The notes under the pieces were generated by a model. The model was not told the DNA's origin, did not search any database, and saw only the letters and a list, made by a program, of their open reading frames with translations. Positions 44,480-52,161 of a stretch of DNA of 64,000 nucleotides are shown one piece after another; position 1 is the first letter of the stretch; the number at the start of each line of letters is the position of its first letter. The translations under genes and the position numbers were made by a program. The DNA comes from Flavobacterium sp. KJJ (lineage in GTDB: Bacteria > Bacteroidota > Bacteroidia > Flavobacteriales > Flavobacteriaceae): NCBI RefSeq assembly GCF_000708595.2, contig NZ_JARP01000004.1:186001-250000 (forward strand), in the 5' to 3' direction.

Positions 44480-46900
44480 TTATTTTACATTAACAGTAAC
44501 TTCAACTGGCTTTAACCATTGACTGTTGAAAGTAACTTTGATTGGCTGTGCCTCTCCAGTTGCTTGAATATAAGCTGCTATATGTCCGTGAAATACACGC
44601 TGTACATTATCTGTATAATCCGTCATGTCACTGTTGTTTCCAGCTTCAAGTCCTAATAAAACTCCAGGACCGCTGATAGTACAGGTAACTTCATTATCTG
44701 AAAGCATTACTGGCAGGCCGTTTTGATCTTTAACCTGAACCATAATTTTAGCAACACCTTTTTCTTTATTAATGGTAATATTAGTATCTGCAATAGTTAA
44801 CTCAACTGGCCGCTGTGTAGAGTTGATTGCATAGCTGCTTACTTCTTTATTGTCTTTATTTAGCCCGATTGCTTCTAGTTTTCCTGAAGCAAAAGGAATA
44901 TCCCAATAGATAATTCCAGTTTTTTCGTCGTATGGTTTTGCTTCCCCAACAACTTTTCCGTTTAATTCTAGACGTGCTTTTGCTGCATTCGTATAGCACA
45001 CTACGCGAATCATTTCACCTTGAGTGTAATTCCAAATTGCCCAAGCATCTTTAGAAATTTCTTTTTGATTTTTTAAAGGATAAGTTCCAACATATGCCAT
45101 TGGTTTATCTGACCATAATGATTGACGGAAATATCCTCTAGGTTTTATAACACCAGCAAAATCAACTAATCCAGAGTAAAATCCTCTTGAAGGCCATCTT
45201 CCTGATTCTCCTAAATAATCAATTCCTGTCCATAAAAATTGCCCAAAAATATGTTTGTTATTTTTTACCGCAAGCCAAGGTTCCATATCGTGGACATTTT
45301 CACTTCCGAAAATAACACGGTTTGGATATTTTTCATGATCCGACTGATATTTGCTTTCTGTATAATTATATCCTGTAATATCTAATGCACCTGGATATTC
45401 TGTTTCATTCGACATGGCTACACCCGCTAAACCAGCAGTTGTTGGTCGTGACTTATCGTACTTTTTTACTGCGGCAACCAAACGTTTTGCAATTGCCCCT
45501 AGACGCATGGCATCGGGCGCATCTTTTTTGTAACCACCATAAGCTGCTTGTCCAAAACCTTCTTTTCCTTTATCTAAAACAGGGTGTGAATACGGGTCAT
45601 TTGGATAATCTACTTCGTTTCCAATACTCCACCCAAAAACTGAAAGATGGTTTCTGTCGCGACGAACAAAATCTTCTAGGTCTTTTTCTGCATATTCTGC
45701 AAAAATATCAAACGAACCTTGAAATCCTGGAGTTCCGTAATTCCATCCTTCCAGCCATTTTCGCTTAGGAAATTCCCATTCGTCATAGGCTTCATTTAAA
45801 ACCAATAATCCTAGCTCGTCACAAATCTCATAAAAATCTGGTGCTTGTGGATTATGACTGGTACGAATTGCATTTACGCCAATTTCTTTAAGTGTTTTTA
45901 GTCTTGTCAGCCAAACTTCGCGAGGCACTGCAGAACCTAAAACTCCCGCATCGTGATGCAGGCAAACGCCTTTCATTTTCATCCATTGTCCGTTCAAGGC
46001 AAAACCGTTGTTTGGATCGAAAGTAAAAGTTCTGAAACCAGTTTTTGTAATGGTCTGGTCGATCTGTTTTCCGTCTTTTAAAACCGTTGTTTTTAGCTGA
46101 TATAAATTTGTGTTTTCTAAATCCCATAACTGAGGATTTTTCACATTTATTTTAGCCGAGATTTTACCGCTTTGATTCGCTGGAACCTCAACTTTAGAAG
46201 AAGCTTTTGCGATTGATTTTCCGTCTTTAGAAATCAATTCATTAATAACAGTAAGACTTGTCTTTGCCGTAGATCCGTTTTCTACATCAACCTCAACATT
46301 TAAAGTCCCAGTTCCTTTATTTACTTCTGGATAAGCGTAGACACCCCACTGCGCAATATGAACCGGATTTGCATAAACCAACCAAACATTTCTGTAAATT
46401 CCAGAACCTGTATACCATCTTGAATCAGCACTTTGACTGTGATCTACACGAACTGAAATTGTATTTTCTCCTCCATATTTTACAAACGGAGTTGCGTCGT
46501 AAGCAAAAGAAATATAGCCGTTTGGTCGTTTTCCTAAAGAATGTCCGTTGATGAAAACTTCACTTCTGTTGTAAACTCCTTCAAAATATAAATATACTTT
46601 TTCGCCCGCTTTGTTTTGAGATACATTGATTGATTTTCTGTACCATGCAATACCGCCCGGCAAAAAACCAGTACAACTTGCTAAAGTGGGACTCAGCTGT
46701 CCTTTTACGCTCCAGTCATGCGGCACATTTACAGACTGCCATTTGCTGTCGTCAAAAGTTTCGTTTTTTGCATCTGAAACATCTTGAAGATTAAATTTCC
46801 AGTTGTCATTAATTTTTTTAGAATCTCCAAACGATATCTGGCTAAAAGCAGACAAACACGAGAAGAGAAAAACAGGTAATAAGATTTTTTTTGTAAACAC
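44480..46900 (-). CDS. GH2 beta-galactosidase-like enzyme
   Basis: An 806-residue protein with a signal peptide (to about A-F-S-Q, residue 21), GH2 sugar-binding, Ig and TIM-barrel domains. The acid/base is E429 in W-S-I-G-N-E and the nucleophile is E534 in F-G-S-E-N. A DUF4982 segment (S-D-K-P-M-A-Y-V) and a further Ig-like domain (V-A-K-I-M-V-Q-V-K-D-Q-N-G) follow. There is no N-x-K uronate motif, unlike the two GH2 enzymes of the uronate locus, so a neutral sugar, most likely beta-galactose, is expected. Both neighbouring glycosidase genes are broken. Confidence 0.87.
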   Translation of the reverse strand: MFTKKILLPVFLFSCLSAFSQISFGDSKKINDNWKFNLQDVSDAKNETFDDSKWQSVNVPHDWSVKGQLSPTLASCTGFLPGGIAWYRKSINVSQNKAGEKVYLYFEGVYNRSEVFINGHSLGKRPNGYISFAYDATPFVKYGGENTISVRVDHSQSADSRWYTGSGIYRNVWLVYANPVHIAQWGVYAYPEVNKGTGTLNVEVDVENGSTAKTSLTVINELISKDGKSIAKASSKVEVPANQSGKISAKINVKNPQLWDLENTNLYQLKTTVLKDGKQIDQTITKTGFRTFTFDPNNGFALNGQWMKMKGVCLHHDAGVLGSAVPREVWLTRLKTLKEIGVNAIRTSHNPQAPDFYEICDELGLLVLNEAYDEWEFPKRKWLEGWNYGTPGFQGSFDIFAEYAEKDLEDFVRRDRNHLSVFGWSIGNEVDYPNDPYSHPVLDKGKEGFGQAAYGGYKKDAPDAMRLGAIAKRLVAAVKKYDKSRPTTAGLAGVAMSNETEYPGALDITGYNYTESKYQSDHEKYPNRVIFGSENVHDMEPWLAVKNNKHIFGQFLWTGIDYLGESGRWPSRGFYSGLVDFAGVIKPRGYFRQSLWSDKPMAYVGTYPLKNQKEISKDAWAIWNYTQGEMIRVVCYTNAAKARLELNGKVVGEAKPYDEKTGIIYWDIPFASGKLEAIGLNKDNKEVSSYAINSTQRPVELTIADTNITINKEKGVAKIMVQVKDQNGLPVMLSDNEVTCTISGPGVLLGLEAGNNSDMTDYTDNVQRVFHGHIAAYIQATGEAQPIKVTFNSQWLKPVEVTVNVK

Positions 46901-46930
46901 TATAGCTATTTTTTATTTGTTATTTTTTTT

Positions 46931-46986
46931 GTTTCAAGTTTCAGGTTTCAGGTTCTTGAAACTTGAAACCTGAAAATTGAAACTTT
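46931..46986. repeat. Inverted repeat of the TTTCAGG / CCTGAAA type
   Basis: GTTTCAAGTTTCAGGTTTCA at the left is the reverse complement of the CTTGAAACTTGAAACC run at the right. It uses the same word as the tandem array at 11617-11678. Confidence 0.85.
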
Positions 46987-46987
46987 C

Positions 46988-48016
46988 TCAATATTCTAAT
47001 TCACCAACAAACGTCATTACTGACCTTGCAGGGATTTCTAAATTATCTATTTTTTGAATTTCGGTTCTTTTTAAATTTGACTTTTCAGAAGTTACATATG
47101 GCATAAAATCGTTGTTTTTTATTATTCCTTTTGAAAGGTCAAACTTGTACTTTTGATCTGATTTTCCGCAGTTTACAGCAACTACAATCAGTTTTTTGTT
47201 TGCTTTATCTTTGTAAGCCGTTAACATTACATCGTTTGCTGCATCTGCTTCATTTTGGTTTGGAACATCAACACGCTCCATTCCAGGGCGTACAAGTAAA
47301 GAGTAATTTCCTAAAGCCAAAGCAGTTTAGAATCGTGAAATTCTCCGTCATTTCTAACATAATCTGGAGCCGTTCCGCCGTTGCTTTTGCCATCATCTAG
47401 GTAAATCAAACCATCTTTATAATCAACTCGCGTTAGCGATGTCCACCATTACTATGAAGCTGCATTGGCAAGCGCAATATCATTGTGTATCAAGCGCGCT
47501 ACGAATAAAGCCGTCTTCATTCCTAAATCTCTTCCACCGCCTGAACCGCCTGGAATTTCATTTTCTCCCGGATTTTCTAAAATACAATATTCGGACTGCC
47601 AGTACTTTAATCCTGAATTCTGTTTCACATTTGCAGCGATTAATTTTCGGCTTAAAACCTCTTTGTCAATTGGCCACGTTGTAAAATAGCTGTGACCTAA
47701 AAATAACACTTTTTACATTTGAAAATTTCGAAATATTCGTTTTTGTTTTTCCAAAGAAATAATCAATCTGGTTATCGCGATTTTCTGAATTTACATTTTC
47801 ATATAAAAAATTGATTTGTCCCGCTTCAGCAATTACAATTTCTGTGCTCATTTTTTGAGCTTTTAGTTTTTCCGAAAGCGATTTGGTCAAATCATAAATT
47901 TCCTGATTCGTCGCCGGCGTTCCTTCCTGGCTATTTGTGTCGCCGTGTTTTGGCATCCACTCCCACTGCGGTTCGTTGATCGGACTTACATAGTCGAATT
48001 TTATTCCTTCTTTTTT
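46988..48016 (-). pseudogene. GH30 glycoside hydrolase, 5'-truncated and frameshifted
   Basis: Read in the minus direction, GH30 sequence appears at once next to a repeat element: F-D-Y-V-S-P-I-N-E-P-Q-W-E-W, with the acid/base Glu. It then changes frame near 47700 (S-V-I-F-R / L-F-L-G-H-S-Y) and again near 47450-47320 (W-W-T-S-L-T-R-V-D-Y-K-D-G-L-I-Y and L-G-N-Y-S-L-L-V-R-P-G-M). The end, P-A-R-S-V-M-T-F-V-G, is typical of GH30 C-terminal beta domains. The signal peptide and first barrel half are absent, replaced by the element at 48017. Several frameshifts within 1 kb make real decay more likely than one sequencing error. Confidence 0.85.
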
Positions 48017-48332
48017 CCCCGCTCCGCAAAGTCTTCATCGCCAGCGCTGCGCAGATGTCTCTGACTTTGTGCCACATTTACAAAATCAAATATAAAAACG
48101 AAAACGCGAAAAAATCTCTGACTGTAAACCAAATTTAATATAAATTATACAAAATACCGTTTGTTCATTCTATAATAAAAAACAGAACTTATCTAAAACT
48201 TTTATTTGAGGAATTAGTAAAAAGTCAGGAGACTTTTATAACCTTTACAATTTCTAACAGGCAAAAAAAATTGCGCAAAGTCAGAGACATTTGCGCAGCT
48301 TTTTCAAAAGGGAACTCTTCGCGGAGCGGGGG
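48017..48332. repeat. 316-bp inverted-repeat element, copy 1
   Basis: It begins CCCCGCTCCGCAAAGTC and ends CTCTTCGCGGAGCGGGG. The outer 11 bp of the two ends are inverted complements, as is an inner block GCTGCGCA(A/G)ATGTCTCTGAC. The motif GTCTCTGACTTT or its near-complement occurs four times along the element; here the second has decayed to CTCTGACTGT. The interior is AT-rich without a gene. It separates the GH30 remnant from a lipoprotein gene. No target-site duplication is visible. Confidence 0.9.
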
Positions 48333-48341
48333 AAGAAACCT

Positions 48342-48986
48342 TTAATTATTATTTATAGAAGCATTAACTTGTTTTGGATTTTCGTCAAATGATTCTTTCA
48401 GCGATTCAAAAAAGTTCTTTTCAGCAGGATATTTTATTTTTAAGATATTAATTTCATCGCTAACTTGTTCTGCGCTCAAAATTTTTGACTTTACTAGAAA
48501 TAACTCATAATATGATTCTTGGTCTATCGTTTTTTGATGGTTTATAAAAGTCTGTATTTCTGTAATAGCTATATCAAAATATTTCTTTTTATCATCATTT
48601 TGCAATTTAGATTCACAATCCAAAGCTTTAAAAAAATTGTACTGCATTTTCTTTTTATAAGGTTTTGAAAAATCTTTTTCTTCAAGAGAATCTATAAATT
48701 TATATGCTACATCATATTTTTTTAAAAGCGAAAGAGCAGAAATCTTCAAATCAATTGATGCACTTCTAGTTTCTGGACAATCAAGAGATTTTTCAACATC
48801 TTTTACTGCATCAGAAATTAAAACAGGATTGTTTTCAGTATAAAATTTATTGAGTTTAGTTCTTGCCTTTATAAAATTTGTTTTACAATCCTCTTTATTT
48901 GCATTTTGTCCATTACAGCTGCATAAAAATAATATCGCTATTATGCATTTAAAAAATAGTTTTATACTGTTAATTGAATAATTCAT
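48342..48986 (-). CDS. Lipoprotein of unknown function, possible immunity protein
   Basis: A 214-residue protein with lipobox L-F-L-C-S-C and N-G-Q after it, then a helical, Lys/Glu-rich body with TPR-like spacing (S-A-S-I-D-L-K-I-S-A-L-S-L-L-K-K-Y-D-V-A-Y). I recognise no family. It is bracketed by element copy 1 and an element end fragment (49027-49063), the same layout as the immunity-like genes further right, so a lipidated periplasmic immunity protein is a reasonable guess and no more. Confidence 0.65.
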   Translation of the reverse strand: MNYSINSIKLFFKCIIAILFLCSCNGQNANKEDCKTNFIKARTKLNKFYTENNPVLISDAVKDVEKSLDCPETRSASIDLKISALSLLKKYDVAYKFIDSLEEKDFSKPYKKKMQYNFFKALDCESKLQNDDKKKYFDIAITEIQTFINHQKTIDQESYYELFLVKSKILSAEQVSDEINILKIKYPAEKNFFESLKESFDENPKQVNASINNN

Positions 48987-49026
48987 TTTTATTATCTTTA
49001 TATCTAATTTCCCATTGTGCTTATTT

Positions 49027-49063
49027 TCAAAAGCTTTTAAAAAGGAACTCTTCGCGGAGCTGG
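49027..49063. repeat. Right-end fragment of the 316-bp element
   Basis: AGCTTTTAAAAAGGAACTCT and CGCGGAGCTGGG match the last 35 bp of the element. The fragment starts immediately after the place where the inner GTCAGAGAC motif would be. Confidence 0.8.
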
Positions 49064-49175
49064 GATTACCTAGCAGTTGCAGGCGAACTTGAATTCTATT
49101 TTCACTTTTAGGTACACTTTAAAGTATTACAAAAGCAAAAGTCACTCCATTATAAAGTGAACTTTTTTATTTTTA

Positions 49176-49214
49176 TTGCGTTCACGAGCGGGACGCTCAC
49201 GTCCGCTGGGTAGT
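49176..49214. other. Small GC-rich hairpin patch
   Basis: GAGCGGGACGCTC (49186-49198) is a short perfect hairpin in a GC-rich patch within the AT-rich gap 49064-49238. No gene is seen in that gap. Confidence 0.4.
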
Positions 49215-49238
49215 TACGTGGTTTAATTATAAAAACAC

Positions 49239-49511
49239 CTAATCTGTAACACTACTAATAATAACTAAATACATTTTGTAGGCATAATATACAACTTCTT
49301 TTTTTTGTTCAAGAATTAAGGGATTGTAATTTAATCCAACGTCATTAATTAAAATATCCTCCAAGCACATAACTAAACCTATAATATCATTCCCATTTTG
49401 TAAAATTTTATTAGAATATGTTTCATACTCATCAATAACTGAAGAATTATCAACTTCAATTGGATTCCATTCAATAAAGACCTTATTTATAGCTTTTAAT
49501 TTATTTTTCAT
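49239..49511 (-). CDS. Small DUF1871-like protein, candidate immunity gene
   Basis: A 90-residue acidic helical protein (I-E-W-N-P-I-E-V-D ... D-E-Y-E-T-Y ... Y-N-P-L-I-L-E-Q-K-K-E-V-V-Y-Y-A-Y-K-M-Y). The W-(D/N)-P-I-x-V ... D-E-Y pattern recalls DUF1871 proteins, small proteins often found behind toxin genes. It starts 12 bp after the stop of an orphan toxin-like tail. The toxin-immunity link is inferred from this order. Confidence 0.6.
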   Translation of the reverse strand: MKNKLKAINKVFIEWNPIEVDNSSVIDEYETYSNKILQNGNDIIGLVMCLEDILINDVGLNYNPLILEQKKEVVYYAYKMYLVIISSVTD

Positions 49512-49523
49512 TTGTTTAATTTA

Positions 49524-49649
49524 TTATTTCGGAATCATCACAGTCACAATCTTTCCAGCATTTCTACCTTCTTTTGCAATAACCAACGTAACTCCTTCAA
49601 GTGTAACCCTTAACTGCGGACCAAATCTTCCCTTTTCCAACATTCGAGT
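49524..49649 (-). pseudogene. Orphan C-terminal tail, toxin-end-like
   Basis: About 40 codons ending V-T-L-E-G-V-T-L-V-I-A-K-E-G-R-N-A-G-K-I and V-T-V-M-I-P-K before a double stop. This looks like the last strands of a secreted toxin domain. Upstream it runs directly into the element at 49650, so the front of the protein has been replaced. The call rests on its natural-looking end and the immunity-like gene 12 bp downstream. Confidence 0.55.
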
Positions 49650-50004
49650 CCCCGCTCCGCAAAGTCTTCATCGTCAGCGCTGCGCAAATGTCACCGCTCC
49701 GCAAAGTCTTCTTCGCCAGCGCTGCGCAAATGTCTCTGACTTTGCGCCACATTTACAAAATCAAATATAGAAACGAAAACGCGAAAAAGTATCTGACTTT
49801 AAATGAAATCTAATATAAATTATAAAAAATACAGTTTGTTCATTCTATAATAAAAAACAGAACTTATCTAAACCTTTTATTTGAGGAATTAGTAAAAAGT
49901 CAGGAGACTTTTATAACGTTTACAATTTCTAACAGGCAAAAAAAATTGCGCAAAGTCAGAGACATTTGCACAGCTTTTAAAAAGGAACTCTTCGCGGAGC
50001 GGGG
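49650..50004. repeat. 316-bp element, copy 2, with doubled left end
   Basis: A 43-bp partial left end (49650-49692, stopping inside the GTCTCTGAC motif) is followed by a nearly complete copy (49694-50004) that lacks the first two C residues. The interior is about as conserved as in the other copies. In this copy the minus-strand frame from the GTG near the left end hits a stop at the junction of the two left ends. Confidence 0.9.
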
Positions 50005-50138
50005 GTGACAGCACATTTTACAGTAGTACTGCTGTTTATATTTTTAGTCCTCCCATTTTTAATAGCCTTTTTCTCGTTACATTTTGGACAATTTACATCA
50101 TCACTAACTTTGTAACACCATGTTGAATTTTTATTCAT
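50005..50138 (-). pseudogene. Zinc-ribbon fragment, transposase N-terminus-like (second)
   Basis: From ATG 50138: M-N-K-N-S-T-W-C-Y-K-V, then N-C-P-K-C-N-E-K-K-A-I-K-N-G-R-T-K and V-K-C. The C-x2-C ... K-N-G-x-T-K pattern is that of the IS1-type InsA zinc ribbon. The frame runs into the element at 50004 and loses the rest. Confidence 0.6.
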
Positions 50139-50169
50139 TTTAGCTCATTTAAGGCAATAATAAAACAAA

Positions 50170-50194
50170 AAAGATGAGCATCACTGCCCATCTT
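50170..50194 (-). terminator. Hairpin with T-run, minus strand
   Basis: AAGATGAGCA pairs with TGCCCATCTT with one mismatch. On the minus strand it is followed by TTTTTTGTTTT. It lies 63 bp after the zeta-like fragment. Confidence 0.6.
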
Positions 50195-50257
50195 AAAATT
50201 ATTTATTTCTAAAATTTGTTCAATTTCAAAAGGTTAGAAATCTAAAATCTTATATCA

Positions 50258-50563
50258 CTAACTTTGAAACACTACCAAAGTTTTTTGTGCTATTAATTCA
50301 GCTTTTACAGCTGTATTGTCAAAAATCAAAGCCTCATTAACTATAGGCAAATATATATCAAATAAATTAGTTATTCCGTTTTTATACCTGCGTTTAATAA
50401 CATCGGTTTCAATATTATGCCCGCCTTCCTGAACTCGGAGCTTAACCCTCTCAATAGCTAGGTCAACATTATTCAGCCAGAAAAACAAAAGTACCACTTT
50501 ATAGCCTTTTTCCTGAGCAGTAATCACTTTCTGTTTATAGCTTTTCGTTGCTAAAGTGATACA
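50258..50563 (-). pseudogene. Zeta-toxin-like kinase, C-terminal fragment
   Basis: The frame reads T-L-A-T-K-S-Y-K-Q-K-V, then V-L-L-F-F-W-L-N-N-V-D-L-A-I-E-R-V and V-I-K-R-R-Y-K-N-G-I-T-N-L-F-D. This is the C-terminal half of small zeta-toxin/UDP-GlcNAc-kinase-type ATPases. The P-loop half is absent, and a stop precedes the fragment at once, so it should be inactive. Upstream lies a doubled TGATACATTACC sequence, possibly an IS end that cut the gene. Confidence 0.75.
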
Positions 50564-50587
50564 TTACCACATATCTGATACATTACC
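50557..50587. repeat. Direct repeat TGATACATTACC, two copies
   Basis: The 12-mer occurs at 50557-50568 and 50576-50587, at the broken edge of the zeta-like fragment. A related word, CATACATTACCC, is at about 51711. Repeated short blocks like this occur at the ends of some insertion sequences (IS21 type), but no transposase remains. Confidence 0.5.
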
Positions 50588-50592
50588 CCCGC

Positions 50593-50943
50593 CTATTTAA
50601 AATGCAGATACCAATCACCATTGGATTCTCTATCAACAGTTTCTTGAGATTCAAAGCCTACAAAGACATCATTAACTGCTTCGATGGGATATTCTGCATT
50701 TATAATTACATTTCTTAATGTTTCTTTTAAAATTTTATCATTTGATAGCTTATTTCTAACTTCGTCGGTATTTACACATATCCAGTATACTAAATATTTT
50801 GGATTAATTTCATAAGCTCCATATTTAAGAACTGAAAAGTTTTCACTGCAAACTTCAGAAACAATAGCTTCAATGTCTTTTTTAATTTTGATAACTTTTA
50901 TTTCTAAAGTTTTTTTTGATTTAAAAAAATTGAAAATCCCCAT
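50593..50943 (-). CDS. Candidate immunity protein behind toxin tail
   Basis: A 116-residue soluble protein, M-G-I-F-N-F-F-K-S-K-K-T-L, with a mixed alpha/beta pattern and a conserved-looking close G-D-W-Y-L-H-F-K. I recognise no named family. It starts 6 bp after the stop of the tail at 50950, the tight spacing typical of toxin-immunity pairs. A cytoplasmic immunity protein is inferred from the absence of a signal. Confidence 0.65.
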   Translation of the reverse strand: MGIFNFFKSKKTLEIKVIKIKKDIEAIVSEVCSENFSVLKYGAYEINPKYLVYWICVNTDEVRNKLSNDKILKETLRNVIINAEYPIEAVNDVFVGFESQETVDRESNGDWYLHFK

Positions 50944-50949
50944 AGGTTT

Positions 50950-51105
50950 TTAATTTATAATGTTAGTTATAATATTCACTCCATTGGTTTCTAGAATAGG
51001 TCGTTCAGTAGTAATCCATATACTTGTTGCTCTTGGTCCTGCTACAGTTGTGAAAAAATTTACTTCTCCTGATGCACCTTTAGCAAAATTTCGAGAAAGA
51101 TTTTC
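50950..51105 (-). pseudogene. Orphan toxin C-terminal tail fused in frame to element leader
   Basis: About 51 codons: E-N-L-S-R-N-F-A-K-G-A-S-G-E-V-N-F-F, then A-G-P-R-A-T-S-I-W-I-T-T-E-R-P, ending I-I-T-N-I-I-N. The front is replaced by element copy 3. A frame starting at GTG 51165 inside the element stays open through the junction and into the tail. The tail alone is too short to be a toxin domain, so it is probably a remnant. Confidence 0.6.
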
Positions 51106-51421
51106 CCCCGCTCCGCAAAGTCTTTCATCGCCAACGCTGCGCAAATGTCTCTGACTTTGCGCCACATTTACAAAATCAAATATAAAAACGAAAACGCGAA
51201 AAAGTCTCTGACTTTAAATCAAATTTAATATAAATCATAAAAAATAACGTTTGTTCATTCTATAATAAAAAACAGAACTTATCTAAAACTTTTATTTGAG
51301 GAATTAGTAAAAAGTCAGAAGACTTTTATAACGTTTACAATTTCTAACAGGCAAAAAAAATTGCGCAAAGTCAGAGACATTTGCGCAGCTTTTTCAAAAG
51401 GGAACTCTTCGCGGAGCGGGG
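51106..51421. repeat. 316-bp element, copy 3
   Basis: A complete copy with both ends (CCCCGCTCCGC ... GCGGAGCGGGG) and all four GTCTCTGAC-type motifs. It carries one extra T in the left arm relative to the others (TCTTTCATCG instead of TCTTCATCG), which puts its leader frame in phase with the tail next to it. Confidence 0.92.
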
Positions 51422-51582
51422 TTTATATCTGCTTTATAAGCCAGATATGCATAATTTTCAACTCTAGTTTTCCCACATGCTCTGCAAATATATCTTTGAT
51501 TACCAGACTTTGTCTTTCCATACTTTATCATCTTTCGAATATCACCAACACATCTGTAACACCTAGTCTGATTTGACTCCAT
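51422..51582 (-). pseudogene. Zinc-ribbon fragment, transposase N-terminus-like (first)
   Basis: From ATG 51582: M-E-S-N-Q-T-R-C-Y-R-C-V-G-D-I, then K-Y-G-K-T-K-S-G-N-Q-R-Y-I-C-R-A-C-G-K-T. Two C-x2-C pairs and the G-x-Q-R-Y-x-C pattern fit the InsA-like N-terminal domain of IS1-family transposases. The frame enters element copy 3 at 51421 and ends there, so the catalytic part is missing. It has the same layout as the fragment at 50005. Confidence 0.65.
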
Positions 51583-51612
51583 TTTTTTCGATTTAAGGCA
51601 TTATAAAATAAA

Positions 51613-51634
51613 AAAACAGCCCAAAGGCTGTTTT
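51613..51634 (-). terminator. Hairpin terminator behind the RHS immunity gene
   Basis: AAAACAGCC pairs with GGCTGTTTT. On the minus strand the T-run TTTTTTT follows. It lies about 110 bp after the stop at 51744. Confidence 0.7.
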
Positions 51635-51743
51635 AATTTTTATGCTATATTAATATAAATATCTGATTTTCTGTAAATTTTAGATGCAATGATTAACCAC
51701 CAACACATCTCATACATTACCCATTTCCGTAACGAAACACTAT

Positions 51744-52157
51744 CTAATTTATAGTATTTTGTTTAATCAATATTATTTTCTTTGTTCTATTAAAAATCAC
51801 AAATTCAGATCCATTTTCATTATTTTTACTAAAAAAATAAATTGAGTTTATATCTCCGGAATATTTTGGATTCTTTTTTGTTAGTGATAAAGAAGGATGT
51901 TTGAAGTTTAAATTCTTACATTGATCCTCTAAATTCTGTAATTCGTTTTCGCTAATGCTAAATTCAATTTGCATATCCACACTACCATCAAAATCTCCTA
52001 CTAAGCGTGAAAATGATATTACTTTATTACTGTAAGAAATATTTAATTTTGATATTTCATTGGCAAATTTATAAGGTTCCGTATAGTTGCTAATTTTGTA
52101 TAAACCTAAAACAAATACTATGGCTACAATTATAAATATTAAAATTTTATTTTTCAT
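51744..52157 (-). CDS. Membrane-anchored candidate immunity protein for the RHS toxin
   Basis: A 137-residue protein with an N-terminal hydrophobic anchor (I-L-I-F-I-I-V-A-I-V-F-V-L-G-L-Y) followed by an exported-looking domain. It starts 4 bp after the RHS stop, the normal place for the cognate immunity gene. A periplasmic position suggests that the toxin acts in the periplasm. No family is recognised. Confidence 0.7.
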   Translation of the reverse strand: MKNKILIFIIVAIVFVLGLYKISNYTEPYKFANEISKLNISYSNKVISFSRLVGDFDGSVDMQIEFSISENELQNLEDQCKNLNFKHPSLSLTKKNPKYSGDINSIYFFSKNNENGSEFVIFNRTKKIILIKQNTIN

Positions 52158-52161
52158 GATA

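Noticed and set aside
48017..48332. Classic transposon with target-site duplication
   Set aside because: The flanks of the complete copies show only runs of T next to the ends and no matching duplications. Mobility is therefore not demonstrated by these copies.
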